This document shows positions 14,162 to 22,691 of a stretch of 34,840 nt of DNA, piece by piece. Every line of letters begins with the position of its first letter. The first letter of the stretch is position 1. The position numbers and the translations under genes are program-made. Source of the DNA: Enhydrobacter aerosaccus (GTDB taxonomy: Bacteria > Pseudomonadota > Alphaproteobacteria > Reyranellales > Reyranellaceae); the NCBI GenBank assembly GCA_903915535.1, contig CAIWTJ010000278.1, forward strand, positions 1-34,840, read 5' to 3'. Under the pieces are notes generated by a model, which worked only from the letters and a program-made list of their open reading frames with translations, ran no database searches and had not been told where the DNA came from.

Positions 14162-15085
14162 ATGACATTCACGCCCCCGAAATCGATCCTGCTGATCCGC
14201 AATCCCATCGCGGGACGGCGCCGGCGTGGGCTGGTCGAGGATGTCATGCGGCTGGTACAGGCCGAAGGCTGGACGGTCGACCTGGTCGATACCGAAGCCG
14301 CGGGCGATGCGCGCCGGCTGGCCGAAACCTGCGACGCCCGCCGTTATGCGGTGATCGCGGTCGCAGGCGGCGACGGCACGATCAACGAAGTGGTGAACGG
14401 CCTGGCGCGGCGGAGCGACGGAGCGCCGGCATTGGCGCTGGTGCCGCTCGGAACCGCGAATGTTCTGGCGCACGAGCTTGGACTGCGCGCGACGGCCAAG
14501 GTGGTGGCCGAGACGATGATCGCGGGCCGCGAGTTGCTGATGCGGCCGGGCGAAGCCACTGGATCAGGCTTGCCGCGGCATTTCTCTCTGATGGCGGGCG
14601 CGGGCTTCGACGCCAAGGTGGTGGCGGGCGTGACCGCGCCGCTCAAGCGTCGGCTGGGCAAGGCGGCCTATGTCTGGCGTTCGATGATCGAGACGCGGCG
14701 CTACCGACCGGTGCGCTATGCCGTCGAAGTCGATGGCGTGGCGTTCGAGGCGGCCTCTGTGATCGTGACGCGCAGCCGCCTCTATGCCGGGCCCTATGTC
14801 GTGGCGCCGGCCGCGACCCTGGGCGAGCCGCTACTGCACGTCTGCCTGTTCGAGCGCTGGGGCCGCTCGCAGACCCTGCGCTTCGGCCTTGCCCTTCTGC
14901 TGGGACGGCTGCCGAAGACGGGCGGCTATCGCGTGATCGCCGGCCGCGACGTCAAGGTCTCGGTGCTGAGCGACGCGGGCGAGAGCCGCAGCCAGCCCGT
15001 GCAGATCGACGGCGACAACGCGCTCACGCTGCCGGTATCGATCGCCATCGCCTCAGGCGCGGTGCGTCTGCTGCGGCCTGTCTGA
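14162..15085 (+). CDS. Diacylglycerol kinase-family lipid kinase (YegS/DgkB-like)
   Basis: A 307-aa DAGK-catalytic-domain protein. The N-terminal LLIRNPIAGRRRR, the nucleotide loop VAGGDGTINEVVNGL (GGDGT at 69-73), PLGTANVLAHELGL and the later MAGAGFDAKVV are the conserved DAGK/sphingosine-kinase motifs, and the C-terminal beta domain ends with VQIDGDNALTLPVSI. These kinases phosphorylate diacylglycerol or related lipids at the inner membrane. It is divergent from the metallophosphoesterase-glycosyltransferase pair, with an inverted repeat in the shared upstream region; together they may recycle or channel diacylglycerol. It converges on the lytic transglycosylase with only 2 bp between stop codons. 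Confidence 0.88.
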   Translation: MTFTPPKSILLIRNPIAGRRRRGLVEDVMRLVQAEGWTVDLVDTEAAGDARRLAETCDARRYAVIAVAGGDGTINEVVNGLARRSDGAPALALVPLGTANVLAHELGLRATAKVVAETMIAGRELLMRPGEATGSGLPRHFSLMAGAGFDAKVVAGVTAPLKRRLGKAAYVWRSMIETRRYRPVRYAVEVDGVAFEAASVIVTRSRLYAGPYVVAPAATLGEPLLHVCLFERWGRSQTLRFGLALLLGRLPKTGGYRVIAGRDVKVSVLSDAGESRSQPVQIDGDNALTLPVSIAIASGAVRLLRPV

Positions 15086-15087
15086 GC

Positions 15088-16302
15088 CTAGCGCGCCGTC
15101 TGCTGCAGCCTGGCGATGACGGCGTTGGTCGGATGGCCGTCCGCCGGCAGACCGACCTGCTTCTGGAAGAGCCGCACTGCCGAGCGTGTCTTGGGGCCCA
15201 AAAGCCCATCGGCCTCGTCGGTGTAGAGATTGAGACGAGCGAGCCGCGTCTGCATGTCGACCACGGTGTCGTGGCTGAGCGGCTGGTCGTCGTCGGGCGG
15301 CGCCTGCATGACGCCGGGTCCGCCCGCGATCTGCTGCGCCAGGAGCGACACCGCAAGCGCATAGAGCGTCGAGCGGTTCCAGTTCATCACAGCCTTGAAG
15401 TTCGGATAGAGAATGAAGGCGGGCCCGCGCCAGCCGGCCGGCAGGATGATCTGGGCATTCTCGTCGCTGGCCGGCAGCGCTCCGCCCGCCGCGCGCTTCA
15501 CGCCCATGTGCGCCCAGGCGCGCACCGGCTTCTCGATCGTCGTGTCGGCCTGGTCGAGCGGGAAACCCTGCGGCAGGACGACTTCTTCGGCCGCCGGCAG
15601 GCCGGGCTTGAAGCCGATGCCCCTCAGGAAGTTCGCGGCCGAGGCGAAGGCGTCGGGGATCGAGTTCCAGATATCGATCTTGCCGTTGCCGTCGCGATCG
15701 ACGGCGTACTTGGTGAACGTGGACGGCATGAACTGCATGTTGCCCATGGCGCCCGCCCACGAGCCTTTCATTTGCTGCGTGGTCATGTGGTTGCTGGCCA
15801 GGATCCGCAGACCTTGCACCGCTTCGTTGGTGAAGAAGGCCGTGCGCTTGGTCATGCAGGCCAGCGTCGCGACCGAGCGCAGCGCGGAGAAGTCGCCCAT
15901 GTAGGTGCCGTAGTTCGTCTCCATGCCCCAGAAGGACACGAGATACTGCGGCGGGATGCCGTATTCGGACTGGAGCTGGCCGAGCAGGGACGCGTACTGC
16001 GTCATCTTCTGCTGGCCCTTGGCCACACGGTCGGCCGTGATCGAGTTGCCGATGTATTTGCCGTAGGTCAGCGAGAATTCGGGCTGTTTGGCGTCGAGGT
16101 CGAGCACCTTCTGGTCGGGCGTCAGGCCGCGCAGCGCGGTGTCGGCGACGGACGCCGGCACACCCTGCTTCAGAGCTTCGCTTCGAATGTTCTGCAGGCA
16201 GGACTGGAAGTCCGCCCCTTGACCGTAAGCTGGGGCAAGGGCCGGGAAGGCCAGGGTCGCCGACGTTGCGGCGAGGAGGAGTGCTTTTACTGAGGGGGAC
16301 AT
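15088..16302 (-). CDS. Lytic murein transglycosylase, MltB family with peptidoglycan-binding domain
   Basis: A 404-aa exported enzyme that cleaves the MurNAc-GlcNAc bond with formation of 1,6-anhydro ends. It has a signal peptide (hydrophobic residues 7-25, cleavage near AYGQG) and an SLT_2/MltB domain with DLDAKQPEFSLTYGKY, catalytic E128 in VSFWGMETNYG, and GSWAGAMGNMQFMPSTF. A C-terminal PG_binding_1 domain follows (about 343-404, MQTRLARLNLYTDEADGLLG). The Cys in the early mature region (FQSCLQ) is too far in for a lipobox, so the protein is probably periplasmic. Convergent with the lipid kinase. PmbA lies upstream on the same strand, 13 bp away. Confidence 0.92.
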   Translation of the reverse strand: MSPSVKALLLAATSATLAFPALAPAYGQGADFQSCLQNIRSEALKQGVPASVADTALRGLTPDQKVLDLDAKQPEFSLTYGKYIGNSITADRVAKGQQKMTQYASLLGQLQSEYGIPPQYLVSFWGMETNYGTYMGDFSALRSVATLACMTKRTAFFTNEAVQGLRILASNHMTTQQMKGSWAGAMGNMQFMPSTFTKYAVDRDGNGKIDIWNSIPDAFASAANFLRGIGFKPGLPAAEEVVLPQGFPLDQADTTIEKPVRAWAHMGVKRAAGGALPASDENAQIILPAGWRGPAFILYPNFKAVMNWNRSTLYALAVSLLAQQIAGGPGVMQAPPDDDQPLSHDTVVDMQTRLARLNLYTDEADGLLGPKTRSAVRLFQKQVGLPADGHPTNAVIARLQQTAR

Positions 16303-16315
16303 GCCCGTGATTCTA

Positions 16316-17746
16316 TCACGAGCTGGCGATCGTCATCCCTTCAATTCGTACCGTCGGCGCGTTGGTCGAACCCTTGAATTGCAGATCGTTCGCGGGCGTC
16401 ATCGCCAGGAACATGTCCTTGAGGTTTCCCGCGACGGTGATTCCGCTGACCGGATAGGCGAGCTTGCCGTTCTCGATCCAGAAGCCCGAGGCACCGCGGC
16501 TGTAGTCGCCGGTGACGCCGTTCACGCCGGAGCCGATCATGTCGGTGATGAAGAGGCCGCTCTTGATGTCGCCGATCAGCTCGTCGACGGACTGCTTGCC
16601 CTTCTCGAGATAGAAGTTCGAGGTCGTGGGGCCGGGCGGTCCCGAAGTGCCGCGCGACGCGTGGCCTGTCGGCTTGAGGTTGAGTTGGCGCGCCGACGCG
16701 AGGTCGAGCAGCCAGGTCGTCAGCACGCCGTCGTCGATCACTGCCATGCGCGTGCAGGCCAGGCCCTCGGCGTCGAAGGGCCGGCTGCCGAGCCCGCGCT
16801 TGCGGTGCGGGTTGTCGAGGATACGGATGCCGTCGGCGAACACCTTGGCGCCCATCTTGTCCTTGAGGAACGACGTGCCGCGGGCAATGCCGCGGCCGTT
16901 GATGGCGCCCGAGAGATGGCCGATCAGGCTGCCCGAAACGCGACGATCGTAGACGACCGGCAGGCGCGCACTCACGGCCTTCTTCGGATGGAGCCGCCGT
17001 ACCGCGAACTTGCCGGCGTTACGGCCGACCGTGGGCGCCGACATCAGGTCCTCGAGATGGACCGCGCTCGTCCATTCGTAGTCGCGCTCCATGCCGGTGC
17101 CTTCGCCCGCCAGAACGGCGCAGGAGAGCGAGAAGCCACTGCGCTTGTAGCCGCCGGAGAAGCCGTTGCTGGCGGCCAGCATCACCGACGAACGGCCCCA
17201 GGCAGCCTCCGCGCCCTCGGAATTGGTGACGCCTTTCACGGCGCGCGCCGCATCCTCGGCCTCGGCCGCGAGTTCGATCAGCGCCTTGGCCGTCGGCCGG
17301 CGCCGGTCGTTCATGTCGAGGTCGGGCCACTTGCGCACCAGAAGTTCCTCGGGCGCGATGCCGCACACCGGGTCTTCGGGAACAGCGCGCGCCATGTCGA
17401 CCGCACGCTCGGCCAGCACCTTGAGCGACTTCGGCGAGAAGTCGGTCGAGGAAACGAAGGCCTGCCGCTTGCCGATGAAGACGCGCAGCCCAAGGTCGCG
17501 GCCCTCGCTGCTTTCCAGCTTCTCGCGCGCGCCCAGCCGCTGGGCCACGGAGATCGACTCACCATGGACATAGAGCGCGTCGGCGGCATCCGCGCCGGCA
17601 GCCTTTGCCCACTTCATGAGGTCCGCGAGCAGATTGGGATCGACCGCCGTCGCCGAGGGTGTCCGCTGCGACTTCTTGGCAGGCGCTTTCTTCGGGGTGG
17701 CCTTTTTCGCGGATGTGCGGGAGAGGGTCTTTTTTGCTTTCGCCAT
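16316..17746 (-). CDS. pmbA: TldD/PmbA family metalloprotease subunit PmbA (TldE)
   Basis: A 476-aa PmbA/TldE protein. It aligns throughout with the family: ADAADALYVHGESISVAQRLG, LESSEGRDLGLRVFIGKRQAFVSSTDFS, PVVYDRRVSGSLIGHLSGAINGRGIARGTSFL, DGVLTTWLLDLASARQLNLKPTGHASRG, and SGVNGVTGDYSRGASGFWIENG. In Enterobacteria TldE pairs with TldD, which carries the metal-binding HExxxH; that motif is absent here, as expected for the TldE half. No tldD lies nearby. The first 33 residues are an unusual Lys/Ala/Pro/Ser-rich, histone H1-like extension (KKATPKKAPAKKSQ) not present in typical PmbA. It shares a strand with the lytic transglycosylase gene. Confidence 0.9.
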   Translation of the reverse strand: MAKAKKTLSRTSAKKATPKKAPAKKSQRTPSATAVDPNLLADLMKWAKAAGADAADALYVHGESISVAQRLGAREKLESSEGRDLGLRVFIGKRQAFVSSTDFSPKSLKVLAERAVDMARAVPEDPVCGIAPEELLVRKWPDLDMNDRRRPTAKALIELAAEAEDAARAVKGVTNSEGAEAAWGRSSVMLAASNGFSGGYKRSGFSLSCAVLAGEGTGMERDYEWTSAVHLEDLMSAPTVGRNAGKFAVRRLHPKKAVSARLPVVYDRRVSGSLIGHLSGAINGRGIARGTSFLKDKMGAKVFADGIRILDNPHRKRGLGSRPFDAEGLACTRMAVIDDGVLTTWLLDLASARQLNLKPTGHASRGTSGPPGPTTSNFYLEKGKQSVDELIGDIKSGLFITDMIGSGVNGVTGDYSRGASGFWIENGKLAYPVSGITVAGNLKDMFLAMTPANDLQFKGSTNAPTVRIEGMTIASS

Positions 17747-17850
17747 GGCTGCCGTTCTACGCGGTTGCGGGTTGGGTCGTCGAGTTCATCTGCGAACGAA
17801 AAAGGAATATAGGATGTCCGGCGCGAGATGCTCGCGGTCGGGGAGACATT

Positions 17851-18666
17851 TTGGACACCAAGCGGCTCTATTCCGACACCTACACGGCCTATGCCGCGTA
17901 CCACGAAAAGAACATGTTCCGGCACGACTTGCGGACGCCGCAGCGCGACCTCGTGGAGCACTATATTGCGACATTGAAGATTCCCGACGGTGCGTCCGTT
18001 GTCGAGGTCGGGTGCGGGTTGGGGCATCTGCACATCTGCCACCCCAACTGGAAGGGCTTCGAATACGCCGATTCAGCCGTCGCGCTCGCGAAGAAGATCT
18101 ACGGCCCCGAACTCCCGATCGTCGAGGCCGACGGGCGCGACCTGCCGCTTGCCTCGAACTCGGCCGATTTCCTGTTCAGTTTCGATGCGCTCGAGCACAT
18201 CCCCCAATGCGAGAAGGCGTTCGAGGAGATCGTGCGGGTGATGAAGCCGGGGGCCGCGTGCTACCTCCATCCGGCCTGGAACTGCCGCTCCTGGACGGTG
18301 AAGAAGCTCGAAGTCCGGCCCTATTCGGAACTCACGCTGGCGGAGAAGATCGGCAAGTTCCTGATCCCGCTGCGGGACCATGTCGCGTTCAGGCTGATCT
18401 GCAACCTGCCGGGCAGGATCGTGCGCGAGCTCCGGCTCCTGCTGGGCGCCAAGACCCTGCCGCTCGCCTACACGCCGCTGCATCCCGACACGAGTCTATG
18501 GACGCGCTACGACCGCAATGCCGATGACGACGCTTTCATCTGCATGGATGCCCATGCAGCCCTGGCCTATTTCGTCTCGCGCGGATGGGCGACGCCGTCC
18601 CATCCCGGTTTCCTGAAGCGCTTTGCCGTCCGCAGCGGCGGAATCCTCCTCCGCAAGCCCGCGTAG
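17851..18666 (+). CDS. Class I SAM-dependent methyltransferase (Methyltransf_11-like)
   Basis: A 271-aa methyltransferase. Motif I VVEVGCGLGHLHICHP, then FEYADSAVALAKKIYG, VEADGRDLPLASNSADFLFSFDALEHI and EEIVRVMKPGAACYLHPAWN follow the Methyltransf_11 order (I, post I, II, III). The C-terminal part, with RYDRNADDDAFICMDAHAALAYFVSRGW, resembles methyltransferases found near sugar or lipid biosynthesis genes, but the acceptor cannot be read. The open frame extends to an ATG at 17659 inside pmbA on the other strand; I prefer the TTG at 17851 because GGGGAG lies 5 nt before it and homology starts there. It converges on leuA with 7 bp between the stops. Confidence 0.8.
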   Translation: MDTKRLYSDTYTAYAAYHEKNMFRHDLRTPQRDLVEHYIATLKIPDGASVVEVGCGLGHLHICHPNWKGFEYADSAVALAKKIYGPELPIVEADGRDLPLASNSADFLFSFDALEHIPQCEKAFEEIVRVMKPGAACYLHPAWNCRSWTVKKLEVRPYSELTLAEKIGKFLIPLRDHVAFRLICNLPGRIVRELRLLLGAKTLPLAYTPLHPDTSLWTRYDRNADDDAFICMDAHAALAYFVSRGWATPSHPGFLKRFAVRSGGILLRKPA

Positions 18667-18673
18667 GCAGTCC

Positions 18674-20368
<1,695 letters not shown>

Positions 20369-20404
20369 CTACGACTTTTGAAGGATTGAGACGGACGACA
20401 ACGC

Positions 20405-20438
20405 GACCCGCAGGGTTCCCCGGAAAGGGAGGCGGGTC
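20405..20438 (-). promoter_or_regulatory. Leader hairpin between leader peptide and leuA (candidate attenuator)
   Basis: On the minus strand GACCCGC (20438-20432) pairs exactly with GCGGGTC (20411-20405) around a GC-rich 20-nt loop. The 5' arm begins inside the TGA stop codon of the leucine leader peptide, so ribosome position there would decide whether it folds. A competing pairing is possible between GACGAC (20461-20456) in the leader coding region and GTCGTC (20399-20394) after the hairpin. No clear U-tract follows, so termination might be Rho-aided or the switch could be translational. Confidence 0.5.
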
Positions 20439-20472
20439 AGCGAATAAGTCGAAGCGTCGTCAGTAGCAGCAT
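20437..20472 (-). CDS. leuA leader peptide (leucine attenuation)
   Basis: An 11-residue open frame, MLLLTTLRLIR, ending in TGA, 74 bp upstream of leuA. Five of 11 residues are Leu, three in a row, and it uses CTA and CTT codons, uncommon in this high-GC window. Its start is a few bases after the predicted transcription start, and its stop codon overlaps a stable hairpin. This is the layout of amino-acid attenuators: a ribosome stalling on Leu codons when charged tRNA-Leu is scarce would change downstream folding and permit leuA expression. Confidence 0.7.
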   Translation of the reverse strand: MLLLTTLRLIR

Positions 20473-20482
20473 GATGGCGCGC

Positions 20483-20510
20483 ACAATAGGGCGCGCGGTG
20501 CAGGAGTCAA
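20483..20510 (-). promoter_or_regulatory. Promoter of the leuA leader transcript
   Basis: On the minus strand TTGACT (20510-20505) is followed after a 16-bp spacer by TATTGT (20488-20483). Start of transcription would be near 20476, about 4 nt before the leader-peptide ATG, giving an almost leaderless message. The promoter lies between the terminator of the upstream gene and the leader peptide. Confidence 0.6.
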
Positions 20511-20517
20511 CCTGCCG

Positions 20518-20554
20518 AAAAAGCGTCCGCCGGAGGGGGGGAGTCCTCCGGCGG
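20518..20554 (-). terminator. Rho-independent terminator of the small secreted protein gene
   Basis: On the minus strand the stem CCGCCGGAGG (20554-20545) pairs perfectly with CCTCCGGCGG (20536-20527) around an 8-nt loop, followed four bases later by TTTTT (20522-20518). It lies 21 bp after the stop of the gene at 20576-20887 and just before the leuA promoter, insulating the two units. Confidence 0.85.
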
Positions 20555-20575
20555 GGTCTCGAGGGTGGAGTAGGC

Positions 20576-20887
20576 TTAGTTCAGCGGGATGTTGAAGTTC
20601 AGGTTCAGGCCCGAGGGACCGGGCTGCTGGTAGACCGGCTGCGGGGCCATGAACACAGGGCGCTCGACGATCATCGGGGCACGCTCGCGGACGATGACCG
20701 GACGCTCCTCGACGAAGCGGCGATGATCGTAATGGTCGTAGCGATGCTCGACGTGACGCTCGTAGCGATGCTCGCGCTCCCAGCGATGATCACGATCTCC
20801 ATCGTACGCCTGGGCGACGCCGGAGAAGGACAGGACGACGGAACCAATGAGGGCGGCTCCGATAGAGAGTTTGTTTGAAAGGCGCAT
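20576..20887 (-). CDS. Small secreted His/Arg-rich protein with C-terminal FNIPL motif
   Basis: A 103-aa exported protein of unknown function. The signal peptide (MRLSNKLSIGAALIGSVVLS, cleavage near AQA|YDGD) is followed by a highly charged low-complexity stretch with repeated RYE/RYD/HYDHRR units and many His and Arg residues. A hydrophobic Val/Pro-rich part (FVEERPVIVRERAPMIVERPVF) and the C-terminus GLNLNFNIPLN follow. The ATG at 20887 is chosen because GGAGG lies 10 nt upstream; a longer frame to 20947 lacks one. The next gene upstream encodes a similar small protein ending in the same motif. His richness may indicate metal binding, but this is only inference. Confidence 0.75.
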   Translation of the reverse strand: MRLSNKLSIGAALIGSVVLSFSGVAQAYDGDRDHRWEREHRYERHVEHRYDHYDHRRFVEERPVIVRERAPMIVERPVFMAPQPVYQQPGPSGLNLNFNIPLN

Positions 20888-20975
20888 GGACCTAAACCTC
20901 CGTTGACATAAAGACTTACGCATCATGGCCGGTCGAACGTCCCCCAAAACATTTGGGCAATTCCGCCACTATTGA

Positions 20976-21003
20976 GACCGGCCGGGAATCACCCTGGCCG
21001 GTC
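20976..21003. other. Strong hairpin between the two small secreted protein genes
   Basis: Arms GACCGGCC-GGG and CCC-T-GGCCGGTC fold into an 11-bp stem with one bulge and a 5-nt loop. It follows the stop of the gene at 21036-21326 by 32 bp on the minus strand. No T-run follows, so termination is uncertain; it may instead stabilise the mRNA. A further GGCCGGTC at 20927-20934 could compete for pairing. Confidence 0.45.
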
Positions 21004-21035
21004 CAGTCTTGTCGGTGGTTCAAGTGCTAAAGCGC

Positions 21036-21326
21036 CTAGCCCAGCGGGATATTGAAGGTGAGGCTGGGCGGCCCGTAATAGGGCGGCGGGTAAGCCACCA
21101 CCGGTGGCGCCGTATAGTAGCGGGGGCCGTAGTAGCCGCCGCCATACCACCGCGCGTGATTCCAGTGCCGATCCCAATTGCGATGGTATCCGTGGTTCCT
21201 GTTTCCACGGTTCCACTCATGGCCATCCCAGGCCGAGGCACTTGTGGCCAGGGCCGTGACGCCCAGACCCGCGATCGCAACGATCGTCGCGGCCCGACCC
21301 AGAGTGCTTTTCAAGATGGTGCTCAT
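21036..21326 (-). CDS. Small secreted His/Trp/Tyr/Gly-rich protein with C-terminal FNIPL motif
   Basis: A 96-aa exported protein of unknown function. The signal peptide ends near SASA|WDGH. The mature part is rich in His, Trp, Asn, Arg (HEWNRGNRNHGYHRNWDRHW), then Gly/Tyr (WYGGGYYGPRYY), then Pro/Tyr (PPVVAYPPPYYGPPS), and ends SLTFNIPLG. AGGAGG lies about 7 nt before the ATG. The last residues match those of the neighbouring small protein (NLNFNIPLN), so the two are probably diverged duplicates. Composition resembles small envelope or cuticle-like low-complexity proteins. No enzymatic motif is visible. Confidence 0.78.
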   Translation of the reverse strand: MSTILKSTLGRAATIVAIAGLGVTALATSASAWDGHEWNRGNRNHGYHRNWDRHWNHARWYGGGYYGPRYYTAPPVVAYPPPYYGPPSLTFNIPLG

Positions 21327-21432
21327 GGCAACCTCCTTTCATGGCAACTCAACGTGTGCCGATCCCGGAGAGTTGGAGCTCGACTGTGACGCTTGCGGGG
21401 AATTTCGCAGCCGGTTTCCGCCATGTTTCGGG

Positions 21433-21454
21433 CCATCCATAGGATGGTTAGAAT
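21433..21454 (+). promoter_or_regulatory. Palindrome and -10-like element before the CaiB gene
   Basis: CCATCC-ATA-GGATGG (21433-21447) is a perfect 6-bp-arm palindrome directly before TAGAAT (21449-21454), a five-of-six match to the sigma-70 -10 box. It lies 44 bp before the CoA-transferase ATG. No good -35 is seen at 16-18 bp, so an activator site is possible. Weak evidence. Confidence 0.3.
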
Positions 21455-21497
21455 GACCGTCAACCAAACGACAAGACGATCACTGGAAGGAACGAAA

Positions 21498-22691
21498 ATG
21501 GCGGGCCCGCTGGCAGGACTTCGTATCATCGACTGCACGACGGTCGTGCTGGGGCCATGGGCCGCGCAGCAGTTGGGCGATCTCGGCGCCGACGTGATCA
21601 AGGTCGAGCCGCCGGAAGGCGACACGACGCGGCAGCTGGGACCGGGCCGGCATCCCGGCATGGCCGCCTTCTATCTCGGCTGCAATCGTTCCAAGCGTTC
21701 GATCGTGCTCGACCTCAAGCAGGAGAGCGGTCGCAAGGCGCTGTTCAAGCTGGCCGAGACCGCCGACGTGCTGATGCACAACTACCGGCCCGCTCCGGCG
21801 AAGCGGTTGGGCGTCGAGTACGAGAAGTTCGAGAAGATCAATCCGCGACTCGTCTATGTCGCCGCCTACGGCTACCGCGCCGCCGGGCCCATGGGGCCGA
21901 AGGCCGCCTACGACGACATCATCCAGGCGGGCTCGGGCCTTGCCGCCTTGCAGAGCGTCGTCGCGGGCCAGCCGCGGTTCCTGCCCAGCATCGTGGCCGA
22001 CAAGACCAGCTCCAACGGCGTCGTCTCGGCGCTGCTCGCGGCTCTTTATGCACGGGAAAAAACCGGCAAGGGCCAAGCCGTCGAAGTGCCGATGTACGAG
22101 ACGTTGGTGTCCTTCGTCATGGTCGAGCATCTCTATGGCGAGACTTTCATCCCTGCCCTCGATACCGCGGGTTACAAGCGCGTACTCAACAAGGAGCGCC
22201 GCCCGTATCCGTCGAAGGACGGCTTCTTCGCGCTGCTGCCCTACACCGACGGTCACTGGAAGGAGTTCTGCACCCTGGTCGGGCGCGAAGATCTCGGCAA
22301 GGATCCGCGCTTCCAGGGCATGGCCAATCGCCTGAAGAACGTCGAGCAATATTACGCAACCCTGGCCACGCTCTGCGCCGAGAGGACCAACGCGGAGTGG
22401 GTGGAGCTTCTGAAGAACTCGAACGTGCCGCACGGGCCGGTCAACACGCTCGACGATCTGTTCGTCGATCCGCAGCTCAACGCCACCGGCTACTGGCAGG
22501 AGGTCGAGCATCCGACCGAAGGCAAGCTCCGCATGCCCGGCATTGCGCCGACCTTCTTCGGAACGCCGGCCGAGGTCACGCGGCTGCAGCCTCGCCTCGG
22601 CGAGCACAGTGTCGAGGTGCTGGGTGAGGCAGGCTTTACCAAGGCCGAGATCGACGCCATGCTGACGTCAGGCGCCACGAAAACGGTCTAG
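21498..22691 (+). CDS. CaiB/BaiF family (type III) CoA-transferase
   Basis: A 397-aa family III CoA-transferase that moves CoA between carboxylic acids. It shows the family start PLAGLRIIDCTTVVLGPWAAQQLGDLGADVIKVEPP, SKRSIVLDLKQESGRKALFKLAETADVLMHNYRP, the catalytic-Asp region AAYDDIIQAGSG (D139/D140), the acceptor region SALLAALYAREKTGKGQAVEVPMYET, and C-terminal NVPHGPVNTLDDLFVDPQ. The start is the ATG at 21498; upstream in-frame ATGs lack the family pattern and a ribosome site. No acyl-CoA dehydrogenase or thiolase lies next to it, so the substrate is undefined. Its stop shares CTAG with that of the convergent gene. Confidence 0.92.
   Translation: MAGPLAGLRIIDCTTVVLGPWAAQQLGDLGADVIKVEPPEGDTTRQLGPGRHPGMAAFYLGCNRSKRSIVLDLKQESGRKALFKLAETADVLMHNYRPAPAKRLGVEYEKFEKINPRLVYVAAYGYRAAGPMGPKAAYDDIIQAGSGLAALQSVVAGQPRFLPSIVADKTSSNGVVSALLAALYAREKTGKGQAVEVPMYETLVSFVMVEHLYGETFIPALDTAGYKRVLNKERRPYPSKDGFFALLPYTDGHWKEFCTLVGREDLGKDPRFQGMANRLKNVEQYYATLATLCAERTNAEWVELLKNSNVPHGPVNTLDDLFVDPQLNATGYWQEVEHPTEGKLRMPGIAPTFFGTPAEVTRLQPRLGEHSVEVLGEAGFTKAEIDAMLTSGATKTV

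Noticed and set aside
16301..17812. A 503-codon open frame on the plus strand opposite pmbA
   Set aside because: The protein is Arg/Gly/Ala-rich with no family motif, and the opposite strand encodes a full, well-matched PmbA. High GC content keeps antisense frames open.
17659..17850. ATG at 17659 as the start of the methyltransferase gene
   Set aside because: It would place 64 unrelated residues inside the pmbA antisense region; GGGGAG before the TTG at 17851 and the start of homology argue for the later start.
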